Shown here piece by piece: positions 35,400-43,588 of a stretch of DNA of 64,000 bases. Numbering within the stretch: position 1 is the stretch's first letter; every line of letters begins with the position of its first letter. Source of the DNA: an uncultured Bacteroidia bacterium (GTDB lineage: Bacteria; Bacteroidota; Bacteroidia; Bacteroidales; ML635J-15); NCBI GenBank assembly GCA_902791865.1, contig CADAXK010000002.1, positions 1 to 64,000 of the forward strand, written 5' to 3'. Under the pieces are notes generated by a model that saw nothing but the letters and a program-made list of their open reading frames with translations, made no database searches and was not told the DNA's origin. A program made the translations under genes and the position numbers.

Positions 35400-35557
35400 T
35401 TGTACAATCGTGCCATGGCGCGATTCAACCAGAAACGGGCTTTAGCCCATGAAACCGTGCGTAGCCCATGAACGGCGAAGCCCTCAACGAAGTTAACCTT
35501 TAGCTCGGCGTAAGCCAAACGCCGCAGGCATTCAAACCTAGAAATGGCGAAGCCCAT
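35400..35557. repeat. Repeat cluster after the nqrF fragment
   Basis: Starts with the palindrome unit TTGTACAATCGTGCCATGGC plus GCGATT (35400-35425, identical to 22063-22088). Class B micro-hairpins follow (AACGGGCTTTAGCCC, AACGGCGAAGCC, CTCGGCGTAAGCC, AACGCCGCAGGC). The 29 nt at 35478-35506 are repeated exactly, inverted, at 61715-61743. No gene is seen. Confidence 0.8.
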
Positions 35558-36376
35558 CTATTCCAAATATATCTTTCCGCTTTTGTCGTTCTTGTTCTGC
35601 TTCTTGTACTGTTCTGCCTTGTGTTTTACAACCATGATGAAGTAATAGGCATTCATGCTGTTTATGAAGTCGGCGGTAAAACCGCACCAATCAAGGAATC
35701 GTTCTGCTTCAAGTCTCGAGAAACCAGTAAGTTCCATTAATTGCTCGGTTGTTATGCGCTCTTCAATCAATGCGCTTATATGGTCTTTTTCTTGTAGTTC
35801 GGCAAGTTTCTTTCTTTCCTTGCCCTCCTTGCTAAATGCTTCGTAAAGTGCTGTTATTGGGCTGAATACGAATCCTGCGCCTTCTGTTTGCGGACGATTG
35901 TAGAAGTCGATGGCTTTCTGTTTTACTGGAAAGTTCTGGTTTGCATATGTATAATCGTCGTCGGGCAGATTCATTGTGGTGACTTCGTATTTCAGCTGGT
36001 TGTAGCGCCATTCAAAAATGTTTACGGTTGGCAACAGGTAGGCTTCGGTCTTCAACTTGACAATCAGCGGTTCGTTCCTGTCGATTGCCTTATCGTCGAT
36101 GACGATGAATTTCCGTTCGTAGCCAAGCATCGAGAACCTTATTGTGTCGTACATTTTTGCCGACAAAGCAAAATATCCAGCTGTATCGCTAATTGTACCT
36201 TCGCGTCTGTGCCTTATTGAGATGTTTGTATATGGTAGCGGTTTGTCGTCTTCTATGTCGAGCACATAACCTGCGACAATTACACGGTCGTCCATCTTGA
36301 TGAACTGGGAAAAGGAAAAATTGCAGTTAAGAATAAGCAATATGCTGAATAATAATATCTTAACTGCAATTTTCAT
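35558..36376 (-). CDS. Exported protein with carboxypeptidase-regulatory-like domain
   Basis: 272 residues. A signal peptide (VKILLFSILLILNCNFSFSQ) is followed by a CarboxypepD_reg-like beta-sandwich (VIVAGYVLDIEDDKPLPYTNISI, GTISDTAGYFAL, IRFSMLGYERK; about 30-115). This module is usual in Bacteroidota outer membrane receptors, but no TonB plug or barrel follows. The rest is helical (LIEERITTEQLMELTGFSRLEAERFLDW). The domain order is typical of Bacteroidota proteins annotated only by the N-terminal domain. It is 12 nt downstream of the aminotransferase gene. Confidence 0.82.
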   Translation of the reverse strand: MKIAVKILLFSILLILNCNFSFSQFIKMDDRVIVAGYVLDIEDDKPLPYTNISIRHRREGTISDTAGYFALSAKMYDTIRFSMLGYERKFIVIDDKAIDRNEPLIVKLKTEAYLLPTVNIFEWRYNQLKYEVTTMNLPDDDYTYANQNFPVKQKAIDFYNRPQTEGAGFVFSPITALYEAFSKEGKERKKLAELQEKDHISALIEERITTEQLMELTGFSRLEAERFLDWCGFTADFINSMNAYYFIMVVKHKAEQYKKQNKNDKSGKIYLE

Positions 36377-36388
36377 CGCAAAGTTTTT

Positions 36389-37501
36389 TTACTTTACAAA
36401 CTCAAGAACCGAATCAGTTATGTATTTCAGCGTTTCTTCGTTGAGTTCTGTGTTCATAGGCAGGGCAATGACCGATTCGCAAAGTTTGTCGGTGTTTGGA
36501 AATGCATTAGGATTGTATTCGAATCCTTGGAATGCTTTCTGTTTGTGCAATGGAATCGGATAGTAAACTGCCGATGCAACTCCTTTGGCTTTCAGGTGTT
36601 CCATGAGGGCAGTACGGTCAACGCCATTCAGTCGCATAACGTACTGGTGGAATGTGTGAGTTGTGTTTTGTGCGCGTTTAGGTGTGCTGATTTTCGGACA
36701 GTTGGCGAATGCCTTGTCGTAGTAGTCGGCTGCCGTGCGACGGGCGTTGTTGTATTCGTCAAGATGTGGAAGTTTTGCCCTGAGTACAACTGCCTGAATA
36801 GTGTCCAAGCGCGAGTTTACACCTATTCTGTCGTGGTGGTATCTTACCTTCATGCCGTGGTTTACGATAGAACCAATTTTCTCTGCTAGTTCGGCATCGT
36901 TGGTGAATATAGCTCCACCATCGCCATAGCAACCGAGGTTCTTGGATGGGAAGAACGAGGTGCAACCGATGTGTCCGATTGTTCCTGCTTTTTTCACTGT
37001 GCCATCAGAAAAATGGTAATCGCTGCCTATTGCTTGTGCGGTATCTTCGATGACATAGAGGTTATGGCGTTTTGCAATGTCCATAATACGTTCCATATCG
37101 GCGCACTGACCGAATAGGTGAACAGGGATTATAGCTTTGGTGCGAGGTGTGATTGCCTTCTCAATTTCATCGGGATTGATGAGATATGTCTCGGGGTCAA
37201 CATCGACCATTACTGGTGTAAGTTGGAGCAGGGCTATTGTCTCCACGGTGGCAATGAAAGTGAAATCGGCGGAAATAACTTCGTCACCAGGTTTCAGTCC
37301 AAGTGCCATGAGGGCAATTTGCAGAGCATCGGTGCCGTTGCCGCAGGTAATGACATTTCCAACATTGAGATACGATGCCAGTTCGTTGCGGAAGTCCTTG
37401 ACGTCCTGCCCGTTAATGAATTCGGTGTTATTTATCACTCTTGCAATACCGTTGTCTATTTCATCCTTTATTTTTAGGTATTGCGATTTTAAGTCAACCA
37501 T
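36389..37501 (-). CDS. DegT/DnrJ/EryC1/StrS family PLP-dependent aminotransferase
   Basis: 370 residues (start at MVDLKSQYL, 37501; an ATG at 37510 is also in frame). Features: TCGNGTDALQIALMAL near the cofactor phosphate site, DFTFIATVETI, PVHLFGQCADM, IEDTAQAIGS with the PLP-binding Asp, and the Schiff-base lysine in CTSFFPSKNLGCYGDGG. These enzymes aminate nucleotide-linked keto-sugars (for example WecE, ArnB and PseC types) for surface glycans. No other glycan genes lie beside it, so the exact sugar is unknown. Confidence 0.92.
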   Translation of the reverse strand: MVDLKSQYLKIKDEIDNGIARVINNTEFINGQDVKDFRNELASYLNVGNVITCGNGTDALQIALMALGLKPGDEVISADFTFIATVETIALLQLTPVMVDVDPETYLINPDEIEKAITPRTKAIIPVHLFGQCADMERIMDIAKRHNLYVIEDTAQAIGSDYHFSDGTVKKAGTIGHIGCTSFFPSKNLGCYGDGGAIFTNDAELAEKIGSIVNHGMKVRYHHDRIGVNSRLDTIQAVVLRAKLPHLDEYNNARRTAADYYDKAFANCPKISTPKRAQNTTHTFHQYVMRLNGVDRTALMEHLKAKGVASAVYYPIPLHKQKAFQGFEYNPNAFPNTDKLCESVIALPMNTELNEETLKYITDSVLEFVK

Positions 37502-37536
37502 TTGAATCATAATCAAAAATTTTTTTGCAAAAATAA

Positions 37537-37560
37537 GAAAAATGGCGACAACTCGCCATC
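37537..37560 (-). terminator. Terminator of the 56-residue ORF
   Basis: ATGGCGA / TCGCCAT stem with a 4-nt loop, then a T-rich run on the minus strand. It lies 35 nt after the stop of the short ORF and supports that ORF being a separate transcription unit. Confidence 0.7.
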
Positions 37561-37593
37561 TTTACCATTGGAACTTTTTTCCATCATTCGCTG

Positions 37594-37764
37594 TTACGCA
37601 AGTTCCAAAATTTTCTTTACCAAACTACGGCTCGGACTTATTTTTGGAAGAAAATCCAACTGTTTGTCCATTTCTGCCATTTCACTCATGTTGAGCAGAT
37701 ATTCGTCCGTTATGCCGTTTTCATTGGTATTGATTGTGTAAAAATACGAATAGACATCTGTCAT
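37594..37764 (-). CDS. Small protein of unknown function (56 residues)
   Basis: Translated from the minus strand: it begins MTDVYSYFYTINTNENG and ends SPSRSLVKKILELA. It is acidic in the first half and has a basic-then-helical end. There is no recognised family, membrane segment or signal. Evidence that it is a gene: protein-like composition, an AGGATTTGCCT sequence before the ATG, and a following terminator. Small Bacteroidota proteins with a similar helical ending are familiar beside regulatory genes, but I cannot name a family. Confidence 0.5.
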   Translation of the reverse strand: MTDVYSYFYTINTNENGITDEYLLNMSEMAEMDKQLDFLPKISPSRSLVKKILELA

Positions 37765-37799
37765 AGGCAAATCCTTTTATTTGTTTGAATGGATAACGC

Positions 37800-38001
37800 A
37801 TATTTTTATCGTTTATTTTGTTTGATGATAATTTTTTTGAAAAAAAACATTGTCGTGTGGATAAAATGCTGAATGACATGGTGTTGCTGTCGTGACAAAT
37901 GAATCTTTGAACATTGATGCAAAACATTGCGCCGCTACAATTCGAATCATCAAATAATCAAATCATCAAATTTTCAAATCATTGTATTACCTTTGTCGTC
38001 T
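37800..38001. other. Gene-free stretch upstream of aat
   Basis: AT-rich DNA. It contains an inverted-orientation unit of the palindrome family (ATTGCGCCGCTACAATT, 37926-37942) and a run of short AATCATCAAAT-type repeats (37943-37983). TATTACCTTTG just before the aat ATG holds a -7-like box (TTACCTTTG, 37986-37994). Confidence 0.5.
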
Positions 38002-38682
38002 ATGGCAGTGTATCGTTTACCGGATGATTTTCTTTGGTTTCCAGACCCCAATGGGGCAGATGAAGAGGGTTTGGTTGCTGTAGGTGGCGACTTTTCGCCC
38101 GATCGGGTATTGCTTGCATTGTGTTCGGGGATATTCCCGTGGCCTTGCGAAGACGAGGAACTGCTGTGGTTTTCGCTTGACCCTCGTTTTGTCGTTTTCC
38201 CCGAGAAGGCGCACATTTCGAAGTCGTTGAGACGAAGCTGCCGAAATTTCACTGTAAGGGTAAATGCAAACTTTGAGGCTGTTATACGGCGTTGTTCTAC
38301 TGTTGTCCGTGATGGTCAGGATGGTACATGGATTACTGAAGGCATAATTTCGGCATACACAAAGCTTCACGAGTGGGGCTACGGATATTCCTTCGAGGCA
38401 TATCAGGGCGACAAACTTGTTGGCGGACTTTATGGAAACCTTATCGGAAAGATTTTCATTGGAGAGTCGATGTTTCACGAGGTTACCGATGCCGGCAAGG
38501 TGGCATTCTGCGGACTTGTTGAATTTTGCCTCAAAAATGGCGTGGTTCTTATTGATTGCCAGCAGAAGACAACTTTGCTTGAAAGTCTTGGCGGAGAAGA
38601 AATTAAACGAACAGATTATTTGAAACTTTTAAAGGAATACGGGGATTTCCCGTTTACAGAATATGTTGAAAACAAAGGTTAA
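38002..38682 (+). CDS. aat: Leucyl/phenylalanyl-tRNA-protein transferase
   Basis: 226 residues from MAVYRLPDDFLWFPDP (ATG at 38002); upstream in-frame sequence is repeat-derived and excluded. Family motifs are visible: FPWPCEDEELLWFSLDPR, ITEGIISAYTKLHEWGYGYSFEA, GLYGNLIGKIFIGESMFH and IDCQQKTTLLESLGG. The enzyme attaches Leu or Phe to proteins with N-terminal Arg or Lys, marking them for ClpAP in the N-end rule pathway. The stop overlaps the tilS start by 20 nt. Confidence 0.95.
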   Translation: MAVYRLPDDFLWFPDPNGADEEGLVAVGGDFSPDRVLLALCSGIFPWPCEDEELLWFSLDPRFVVFPEKAHISKSLRRSCRNFTVRVNANFEAVIRRCSTVVRDGQDGTWITEGIISAYTKLHEWGYGYSFEAYQGDKLVGGLYGNLIGKIFIGESMFHEVTDAGKVAFCGLVEFCLKNGVVLIDCQQKTTLLESLGGEEIKRTDYLKLLKEYGDFPFTEYVENKG

Positions 38683-39988
38683 GGATATTATTTCAAGCTA
38701 TGGCGTTCCTAAGGGAACACGGCTTTTGTGTGCTGTCAGTGGTGGCATCGACTCGATTGTCATGCTTCATTTGCTGAATGAAATGAATTACGAATGTGTT
38801 GTTGCTCATTGCAATTTCAAGTTGAGAGGCGAGGAGTCGGATGGTGACGAGCAGTTTGTGCGCCAGATGTGCGAAAAGTTGTTTGTACCATGTTTTGTGA
38901 ATGTTTTTGATACTCACAAATATGCCGATGAAACAGGTCTGTCGATACAGATGGCAGCGCGAAAATTGCGCTACGACTGGTTCTACGAACTTGCCGAAAA
39001 GGAAAACTGCCAGTACATTGCACTTGCTCACAATTCGGATGACCAAGCCGAAACTGCCATACTGAACATTGTTCGCGGAACGGGCATCCGTGGCGTGTCG
39101 GGGATGAAACCTTTGCTTGGAAAATTGTTCCGTCCGCTTATAGAGGTTTCGCGTGCCGACATTGCGCAGATTTCTGCAGAAGATAAAATTCCATATCATG
39201 ACGATTCTACCAATGCAACAATCAAGTATGCACGCAACAAGGTTCGTCATCTGGTGTTGCCGTTGCTTCAGGAAATAAATGCGGCCGCCAAGGAAAATAT
39301 TTTGCGGTCTGTTTCGTATTTTGCAGATACCGAGCGAATTATGAACGACTATGTGAGAATGGCAAAAGAAAATGCATTGTCGTATGAGGGGAATGTCATG
39401 AAGATTGATGTTGCAAAGGTATTGCAGACTGCAGCGCCATCAACAGTTTTTTTCGAAATGCTTGTGGGTGAGGGCGTTCCAAAACCACTGGCAAGCGAAT
39501 CCATTTGTCTGCTTGATGCGCAGACTGGTCGCAAATGTATGCTTGCTGACATGGAGGTGGTTCGCAACCGAGATTTTATCGAGGTTTACAAAATAGAGTC
39601 TCAGAATGCTGATTTTGAGGCGACTATAAATGTAATCGGTGACTTGAAGAAATATGGATTCAATATTTCAATGGCATATTGCGATGACGATTTCACCTGT
39701 GAGCGAAATCCCAAAATCGCATATCTGGATGTAAAGAAACTAAAATTTCCGCTTACTCTTCGCAATTGGCGCCATGGCGACAAGTTCATCCCGTTGGGAA
39801 TGAAAGGATCGCGGAAACTTAGCGATTTCTTCAAGGATGAAAAACTGTCTCAGTCGCAGAAATCAAAAGTGCAAGTTCTTGAGTCTGATGGAAAAATATC
39901 TTGGGTTGTCGGTATGCGAATCGATGATAGGTTCAAGTTCGATAGCAAAACTAAGGAAGTGTATGTGCTTCGTAAGGTTGGGGAATAA
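38663..39988 (+). CDS. tilS: tRNA(Ile)-lysidine synthase
   Basis: 441 residues. The N-type ATP pyrophosphatase loop LLCAVSGGIDSIVMLHLL is at about 21-38. The TilS-typical HNSDDQAETAILNIVRGTGIRG follows, as do the central and C-terminal domains (LRNWRHGDKFIPLGMKGSRKLSDFF). The enzyme converts C34 of tRNA-Ile(CAU) to lysidine and is essential for AUA decoding. It overlaps aat by 20 nt. Confidence 0.96.
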   Translation: MLKTKVKDIISSYGVPKGTRLLCAVSGGIDSIVMLHLLNEMNYECVVAHCNFKLRGEESDGDEQFVRQMCEKLFVPCFVNVFDTHKYADETGLSIQMAARKLRYDWFYELAEKENCQYIALAHNSDDQAETAILNIVRGTGIRGVSGMKPLLGKLFRPLIEVSRADIAQISAEDKIPYHDDSTNATIKYARNKVRHLVLPLLQEINAAAKENILRSVSYFADTERIMNDYVRMAKENALSYEGNVMKIDVAKVLQTAAPSTVFFEMLVGEGVPKPLASESICLLDAQTGRKCMLADMEVVRNRDFIEVYKIESQNADFEATINVIGDLKKYGFNISMAYCDDDFTCERNPKIAYLDVKKLKFPLTLRNWRHGDKFIPLGMKGSRKLSDFFKDEKLSQSQKSKVQVLESDGKISWVVGMRIDDRFKFDSKTKEVYVLRKVGE

Positions 39989-40009
39989 ATTACGGTTAAA
40001 TATTTTTGC

Positions 40010-40017
40010 TAATTTTG
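40010..40017 (+). promoter_or_regulatory. -7 box of the phosphohexomutase gene
   Basis: TAATTTTG matches the consensus, 28 nt before the ATG at 40046. Confidence 0.5.
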
Positions 40018-40045
40018 CGACATTATTTTTAACAGGTATATAAAG

Positions 40046-41389
40046 ATGAAAGCATTCAAGGCATACGACATCAGAGGTGTTTATGGTGTTGACTTTACAA
40101 AGGAAGATGTTTATAGGATTGGATTTTTCCTTCCGCAGATAATGAAATGTGATAAAATACTTGTCGGCAGGGATGTGCGTGTTTCGTCTCCAGAAATATT
40201 CGATAGCTTGTCGAAAGGTATTACCGATGCTGGTGTCGATGTGTATAATGTAGGAATTTGCACAACTCCGCTAGTTTATTGGAGCACAGCAAAATTCGGT
40301 TTCGATGCATCGGTAATGATTACAGCATCACACAATCCGGCATCGCACAATGGTTTGAAGGTTTCTGGTCCAAATGCAACGCCAGTAGGCTATGATGACG
40401 GACTTAACAAGGTGGAAGAACTGGTGCTTAATGGCACGGTTACGCCTGTTGAGAATAAGGGACATGTTGTCGACTATGATGTGTCCGACAAGTACATGGA
40501 TTTTATGCGTCAGTATGTTCCCGACATTTCAAATTTGAAGGTAAGCGTGGACTGTAGCAATGGAATGTCGGCCTTGTTTATTAAGAAGTTGTTGGGCGAC
40601 AATGCTTTATATATCTGTGATGATCTTGATGGAACATTCCCAAATCACGAGGGAAATCCGCTTATGTCCGAAAACCGTGAAATGCTTCGTGAGCATGTGC
40701 TCGAGCATAAGTCTGATATCGGTGTAATTTATGATGGAGATGCAGATCGCGTAATGTTTCTGGATGAGAAAGGCCAATTTGTTTCTCCCGATTTGATGAT
40801 AGCTGTGCTTTGTCATTATTTCCTTGAGGAAAAAGGTCTGAAAGGCAAAGTATATCAGGATATTCGTACATCGAAGGCTGTAGGAGAGTATGTTGCTAAG
40901 TTTGGTAGTGAAATGGTAATGTGGCGTGTTGGTCGTGCTTACGCAGCGAAGAAGCTTCGTGAAGTTGATGGCATTTTCGGTGGCGAGCTGGCTGGTCATT
41001 ATTATTTCCGTGATTTCTATTATTCCGATTCTGGTATTCTTGCCAGTCTGTTGATTCTGCGTATTGTAGCGAAGATGAAGAAGCAGGGAATATCGGTTTC
41101 GCAGTTGATTTCAAATATTAGCCACTACGAAAATTCTGGTGAAATCAATTATGAGGTTAACGAGAAGCAGAAGGCTATGGACATGGTTGTCGAGCATTTC
41201 CGCAGTCAGGCGAAACCCGATGCATTCTACGATTTCGATGGCTACCGCATGGAATATCCCGACTGGTGGCTTAATATCCGCCCTTCGAATACAGAGCCTT
41301 ATCTGCGCTTTTTGTGCGAGGCAAAGTCAACGGAATTGCTTGAGAGCATAAAGTCTCAGGTGGAGAAGATTATTGAGAGTGTAAAGTAA
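40046..41389 (+). CDS. manB: Phosphomannomutase/phosphoglucomutase
   Basis: 447 residues, alpha-D-phosphohexomutase family. Active-site serine loop TASHNPASHNGLKVSG (about 92-107); metal loop YDGDADRVMFLD (about 232-243); sugar-binding loop GGELAGHYYFRD; phosphate-binding loop RPSNTEPYLRFL near the end. The enzyme moves phosphate between C6 and C1 of mannose or glucose, feeding nucleotide sugars. Mannose versus glucose preference cannot be decided from sequence. The stop is 5 nt from the convergent trkA stop. Confidence 0.94.
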   Translation: MKAFKAYDIRGVYGVDFTKEDVYRIGFFLPQIMKCDKILVGRDVRVSSPEIFDSLSKGITDAGVDVYNVGICTTPLVYWSTAKFGFDASVMITASHNPASHNGLKVSGPNATPVGYDDGLNKVEELVLNGTVTPVENKGHVVDYDVSDKYMDFMRQYVPDISNLKVSVDCSNGMSALFIKKLLGDNALYICDDLDGTFPNHEGNPLMSENREMLREHVLEHKSDIGVIYDGDADRVMFLDEKGQFVSPDLMIAVLCHYFLEEKGLKGKVYQDIRTSKAVGEYVAKFGSEMVMWRVGRAYAAKKLREVDGIFGGELAGHYYFRDFYYSDSGILASLLILRIVAKMKKQGISVSQLISNISHYENSGEINYEVNEKQKAMDMVVEHFRSQAKPDAFYDFDGYRMEYPDWWLNIRPSNTEPYLRFLCEAKSTELLESIKSQVEKIIESVK

Positions 41390-41394
41390 CTATT

Positions 41395-42732
41395 CTAGAA
41401 ATACTTCGAAATCTTGCCGATAGCATCTGGTAGAGCAAACAGCACGACATTGTCACCCTGACGGATTTGCGTATCGCCCATGGCGATGAAGCTCTTGTTG
41501 CCACGTACTATGCCACCGATGATGATTCCTTGCGGGAACTTTATGTCTTTCAACTGGTTCTTTGTAACTACGGCATCCTTCGACACTACAAATTCAAGAA
41601 CTTCTGCCTTGGTTCCTGTTAAGCATTTAATCATTGCAACTTCTGCCTTCATTGTCAATGCGTAAATCATACTTGCTGTGCTTAACTTCTTGTTTATTAT
41701 GGTGTCGATTCCCATGCGAGAAGCGACATCAATGTAGTCCATGTTTTCGATTTCGGCAATTACCTTTTTCACGCCGTAGCGCTTAGCCATCAGGCAGGTA
41801 AGTATGTTTGTTTCGTCATCACCTGTAACAGCCGTGAATACATCAGTATTTTCAAGTCCTTCATCGAGCAGGTTGTCAATGTTGCGTCCATCGCTATTGA
41901 TAACCATTGTGTTAGGAAGCATGTCGACTAACTTTTTGCTCTTTTCTGGATCAATTTCGAAAAGCTTGATATTGAGTTGCGATTCAAGGAACTTTGATGT
42001 GCGGATTCCAATGCGGCTGCCGCCGAGTATCATAATGTTGTGCAGTTCGAGCTTCGATATGCCTATTGCAGAAAGCAAGTCCTGCATAATTTCAGGCAAA
42101 GTTATGATGTAGATATAGTCGTTTGTCTGGATAATGGTTTCGCCATTCGGGATAATTGTTTCAAATTCTCGTGTGATGGCGGCAATACGGAAGTCGCGCA
42201 GGTCGGTAAGTGTTGCAAAATTCTTCAGCATCAGGTTTCTGAGTGGTGAATTTTCGTCTACCTTTATTACAAACATGGTAAGTTTTCCTCCCGAAAATTC
42301 AAAGATTTCGGTTGTGCCAGTCTGCTTGATTACGCCAACAACTTCTTGTGCAGCAATGTATTCTGGGTATATGAGCCTATCGATTCCAAGGTTTATGAAC
42401 GACAATTTATTTACAGGCGAAAGGTATTCCATGTTGTCGATTCGGGCAACGGTTTTCTTTGCACCGAACTTTTTGGCGAATACGCAGGCAAGAACATTTG
42501 AGTCTTCCGAATTAGTAACAGCAATGAAGAGGTCGCAGTTTGCAACGCCAGCTTCCTTCAGCACCGAAAACGATGTGCATGAGCCATATAGCGAAATAAG
42601 GTCGTAGGATGATTCCACTTCCTTGAGAATTTCCTTGTTGGTGTCGATTACAACTATGTCGTGTCCTTCCTTGACGAGCTTTTTCGCCAAATATCTGCCT
42701 ACATTTCCCGACCCTGCAATAATTATGTTCAT
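41395..42732 (-). CDS. trkA: Trk system potassium uptake protein TrkA
   Basis: 445 residues with the duplicated RCK layout. Two NAD-binding Rossmann domains (MNIIIAGSGNVGRYLAKKL at the start, IMILGGSRIGIRTSKFLE near 233) are each followed by a TrkA-C ligand domain. It gates the TrkH/KtrB K+ channel in response to nucleotides. No TrkH gene lies next to it here. It is the last gene of a SpoT / unknown / TrkA unit with gaps of 1 and 3 nt. Confidence 0.95.
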   Translation of the reverse strand: MNIIIAGSGNVGRYLAKKLVKEGHDIVVIDTNKEILKEVESSYDLISLYGSCTSFSVLKEAGVANCDLFIAVTNSEDSNVLACVFAKKFGAKKTVARIDNMEYLSPVNKLSFINLGIDRLIYPEYIAAQEVVGVIKQTGTTEIFEFSGGKLTMFVIKVDENSPLRNLMLKNFATLTDLRDFRIAAITREFETIIPNGETIIQTNDYIYIITLPEIMQDLLSAIGISKLELHNIMILGGSRIGIRTSKFLESQLNIKLFEIDPEKSKKLVDMLPNTMVINSDGRNIDNLLDEGLENTDVFTAVTGDDETNILTCLMAKRYGVKKVIAEIENMDYIDVASRMGIDTIINKKLSTASMIYALTMKAEVAMIKCLTGTKAEVLEFVVSKDAVVTKNQLKDIKFPQGIIIGGIVRGNKSFIAMGDTQIRQGDNVVLFALPDAIGKISKYF

Positions 42733-42735
42733 ACT

Positions 42736-43587
42736 TTAATATTTTATGTTCTTGACCAGTACTTCGTTTATCTTTTCCATTATTACCGAATAATATCCGG
42801 GGTATCTGTTTGGTTCGACCTGCATTTCGGCGCATCTGTCGGTTTGCCACTGCCTTAGGTAGTTGTAGTAGGGCAGAGGCTTGCCCAGAAGTATCCTTGC
42901 ATCGCGTTTTACCTGTAACTTGTCATCGATGGCGAAAATTGCTCCGTACTTTGATGGAATGTTAGAATCCTTTGCCAGTTGCAAGTTAACATAGCCAGTT
43001 TCTATTTTATAACCGCGCTTGTCGGGAATGAGAACCGGGCGCACATTTATGCCGTTTTCCTGACATACTATAAGGAACAAAAGGTGTATCAGCGACTTCT
43101 GCATATTTTTCATTTCTCTTGAGAAAATGCCATTAAGCATCGAACTTCCTTTTTCGTCAGCGATAATGTTTTCATTTTCAAATATATCTCTTATGATACC
43201 AAGAGTTTCAAGTCCAGTGTTGTCGCCAAGTCGAATCCAAACTTTTCTCGACATATCGCGCATATAGTGCGAAAACTCGTAGTCGTCGAAAGTATTGTCA
43301 GTGATTTTTTCAATCATTACAGTACCTGCGAGTAGAGATGGTTCTGGCGATAATTTTGCCGTATAGTTCCTAAATTCGTTTAGGAAAATCCTTGATATGG
43401 AGAGTTGTGCGACTTCGGCAATCCTGTATTTTTCAATTTCGCCACATTCTTTCGAATAAACCTTTCGCGTTAGTTCGCCTGAAAAATCACCGAAATTCTC
43501 GACAATGATGTTTTTTATGCCCTCAAAAATCCTTTCATCAGGATCATCAAGGAGACTTAATATTGATTTTACTTGTGCCTTTTCCAT
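42736..43587 (-). CDS. Conserved protein between SpoT and TrkA, possible SirB1/transglutaminase-like fold
   Basis: 283 residues, no signal or membrane segment. The N-terminus (SILSLLDDPDERIFEGIKNII) resembles the SirB1-type N-terminal pattern found in transglutaminase-like proteins. The central block (LETLGIIRDIFENENI, SSMLNGIFSREMKNMQKSLIHLLFLIVCQENGINVRPVLI) would fit that fold. A Cys, His, Asp triad is not clearly ordered, so activity is doubtful. Its ATG is 1 nt after the spoT stop and its stop is 3 nt before the trkA ATG, so it is translated with both. Confidence 0.7.
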   Translation of the reverse strand: MEKAQVKSILSLLDDPDERIFEGIKNIIVENFGDFSGELTRKVYSKECGEIEKYRIAEVAQLSISRIFLNEFRNYTAKLSPEPSLLAGTVMIEKITDNTFDDYEFSHYMRDMSRKVWIRLGDNTGLETLGIIRDIFENENIIADEKGSSMLNGIFSREMKNMQKSLIHLLFLIVCQENGINVRPVLIPDKRGYKIETGYVNLQLAKDSNIPSKYGAIFAIDDKLQVKRDARILLGKPLPYYNYLRQWQTDRCAEMQVEPNRYPGYYSVIMEKINEVLVKNIKY

Positions 43588-43588
43588 C

